Shown here piece after piece: positions 14,154 to 14,303 of a stretch of DNA of 14,303 nucleotides. The first letter of the stretch is position 1. Every line of letters begins with the position of its first letter. Source of the DNA: Ktedonobacteraceae bacterium (GTDB lineage: Bacteria > Chloroflexota > Ktedonobacteria > Ktedonobacterales > Ktedonobacteraceae); the NCBI GenBank assembly GCA_014896635.1, contig JADBKA010000112.1, positions 1 to 14,303 of the forward strand, given 5' to 3'. Under the pieces are notes generated by a model. It made no database searches and was not told where the DNA came from. It was given only the letters and a program-made list of their open reading frames with translations. Made by a program: the position numbers and the translations under genes.

Positions 14154-14303
14154 CTAGTGGGCAATGTGCTCCAGGCTTTTCCCTGTGCTGGCAGGACCGA
14201 GCAATCCCACATCGAAGCAGAGAATGCCCAGAATCACCGCAGAGCCGCTGAAAACGGCCAGGGGTCCATATGCTTGCAAGAGCGGAATCGCCACAAAAGG
14301 TAG
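14154..14303 (-). CDS. MFS transporter, C-terminal end only (partial)
   Basis: The minus frame from the window edge to TAG at 14154-14156 reads 49 residues. A hydrophobic helix (AVFSGSAVILGILCFDVGLL) ends in GPASTGKSLEHIAH. That end resembles the GPETKGKSLEEI-type finish of sugar porter and related MFS transporters. Its start lies outside the window. It is convergent with the phosphotransferase gene with 32 bp between stops and no terminator visible there. Substrate is unknown; a sugar is suggested by the tail and nearby xylA. Confidence 0.7.
   Translation of the reverse strand, partial: LPFVAIPLLQAYGPLAVFSGSAVILGILCFDVGLLGPASTGKSLEHIAH

Noticed and set aside
14118..14303. Open frame on plus overlapping the phosphotransferase stop (GTGATG)
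   Set aside because: No ribosome-binding site or motif; the minus strand there encodes a clear MFS C-terminus.

Overview
The window looks like a chromosomal segment of a moderately GC-rich, probably Gram-positive-type bacterium. My best guess is a Ktedonobacteria-like member of the Chloroflexota. The clues are a zinc-finger Clp ATPase (ClpE type) behind CIRCE operators, an ECF sigma factor coupled to a membrane anti-sigma-like protein, secreted proteins with Asn/Gly-rich and Pro/Thr-rich tails, tRNA genes without encoded CCA, and a dispersed GC-rich intergenic hairpin. The phylum is inferred from style, not proved by a marker gene.

Layout, left to right. (1) 1-1383: a GC-rich hairpin repeat, then a minus-strand acyl-CoA dehydrogenase of the ACAD10/11-like class. 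(2) 1384-3986: a divergent regulatory region with two CIRCE-like inverted repeats around a sigma-A-type promoter, a ClpE-like disaggregase/unfoldase gene, and a strong bidirectional terminator. (3) 4025-5916: a minus-strand DUF892/YciF ferritin-like gene, a second copy of the hairpin repeat, and a plus-strand membrane-anchored metallo-beta-lactamase-fold hydrolase ending at a shared terminator. (4) 5920-6139: tRNA-Ser(GCU) and tRNA-Trp(CCA), both on minus. (5) 6167-8328: a probable two-gene minus operon, a LysE/RhtB exporter carrying a 12-bp in-frame tandem repeat, then a GT-B glycosyltransferase. (6) 8541-11625: the most unusual block. An ECF sigma factor and a coupled single-pass anti-sigma-like protein lie on minus. 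A divergent plus-strand secreted protein has the same C-terminal tail motif (GGxDHG[R/K]GKPT then Pro/Thr-rich). A well-positioned small ORF overlaps its start. (7) 11667-14303: xylose isomerase on minus, a divergent ACAD10/11-type phosphotransferase on plus, and the C-terminal end of an MFS transporter entering from the right on minus.

How the genes may work together. The kinase-like phosphotransferase (13054) and the acyl-CoA dehydrogenase (92) are the two halves of the ACAD10/ACAD11 fusion known for 4-hydroxy fatty acid breakdown. Here they are separate genes about 12 kb apart. Xylose isomerase and the MFS C-terminus suggest sugar use. ClpE plus CIRCE is a heat/protein-damage response unit. 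The ECF/anti-sigma/secreted-protein trio looks like an envelope-sensing module whose outward-facing components share a tail; this is the best candidate for an undescribed system. All promoter calls are by eye against sigma-A consensus.
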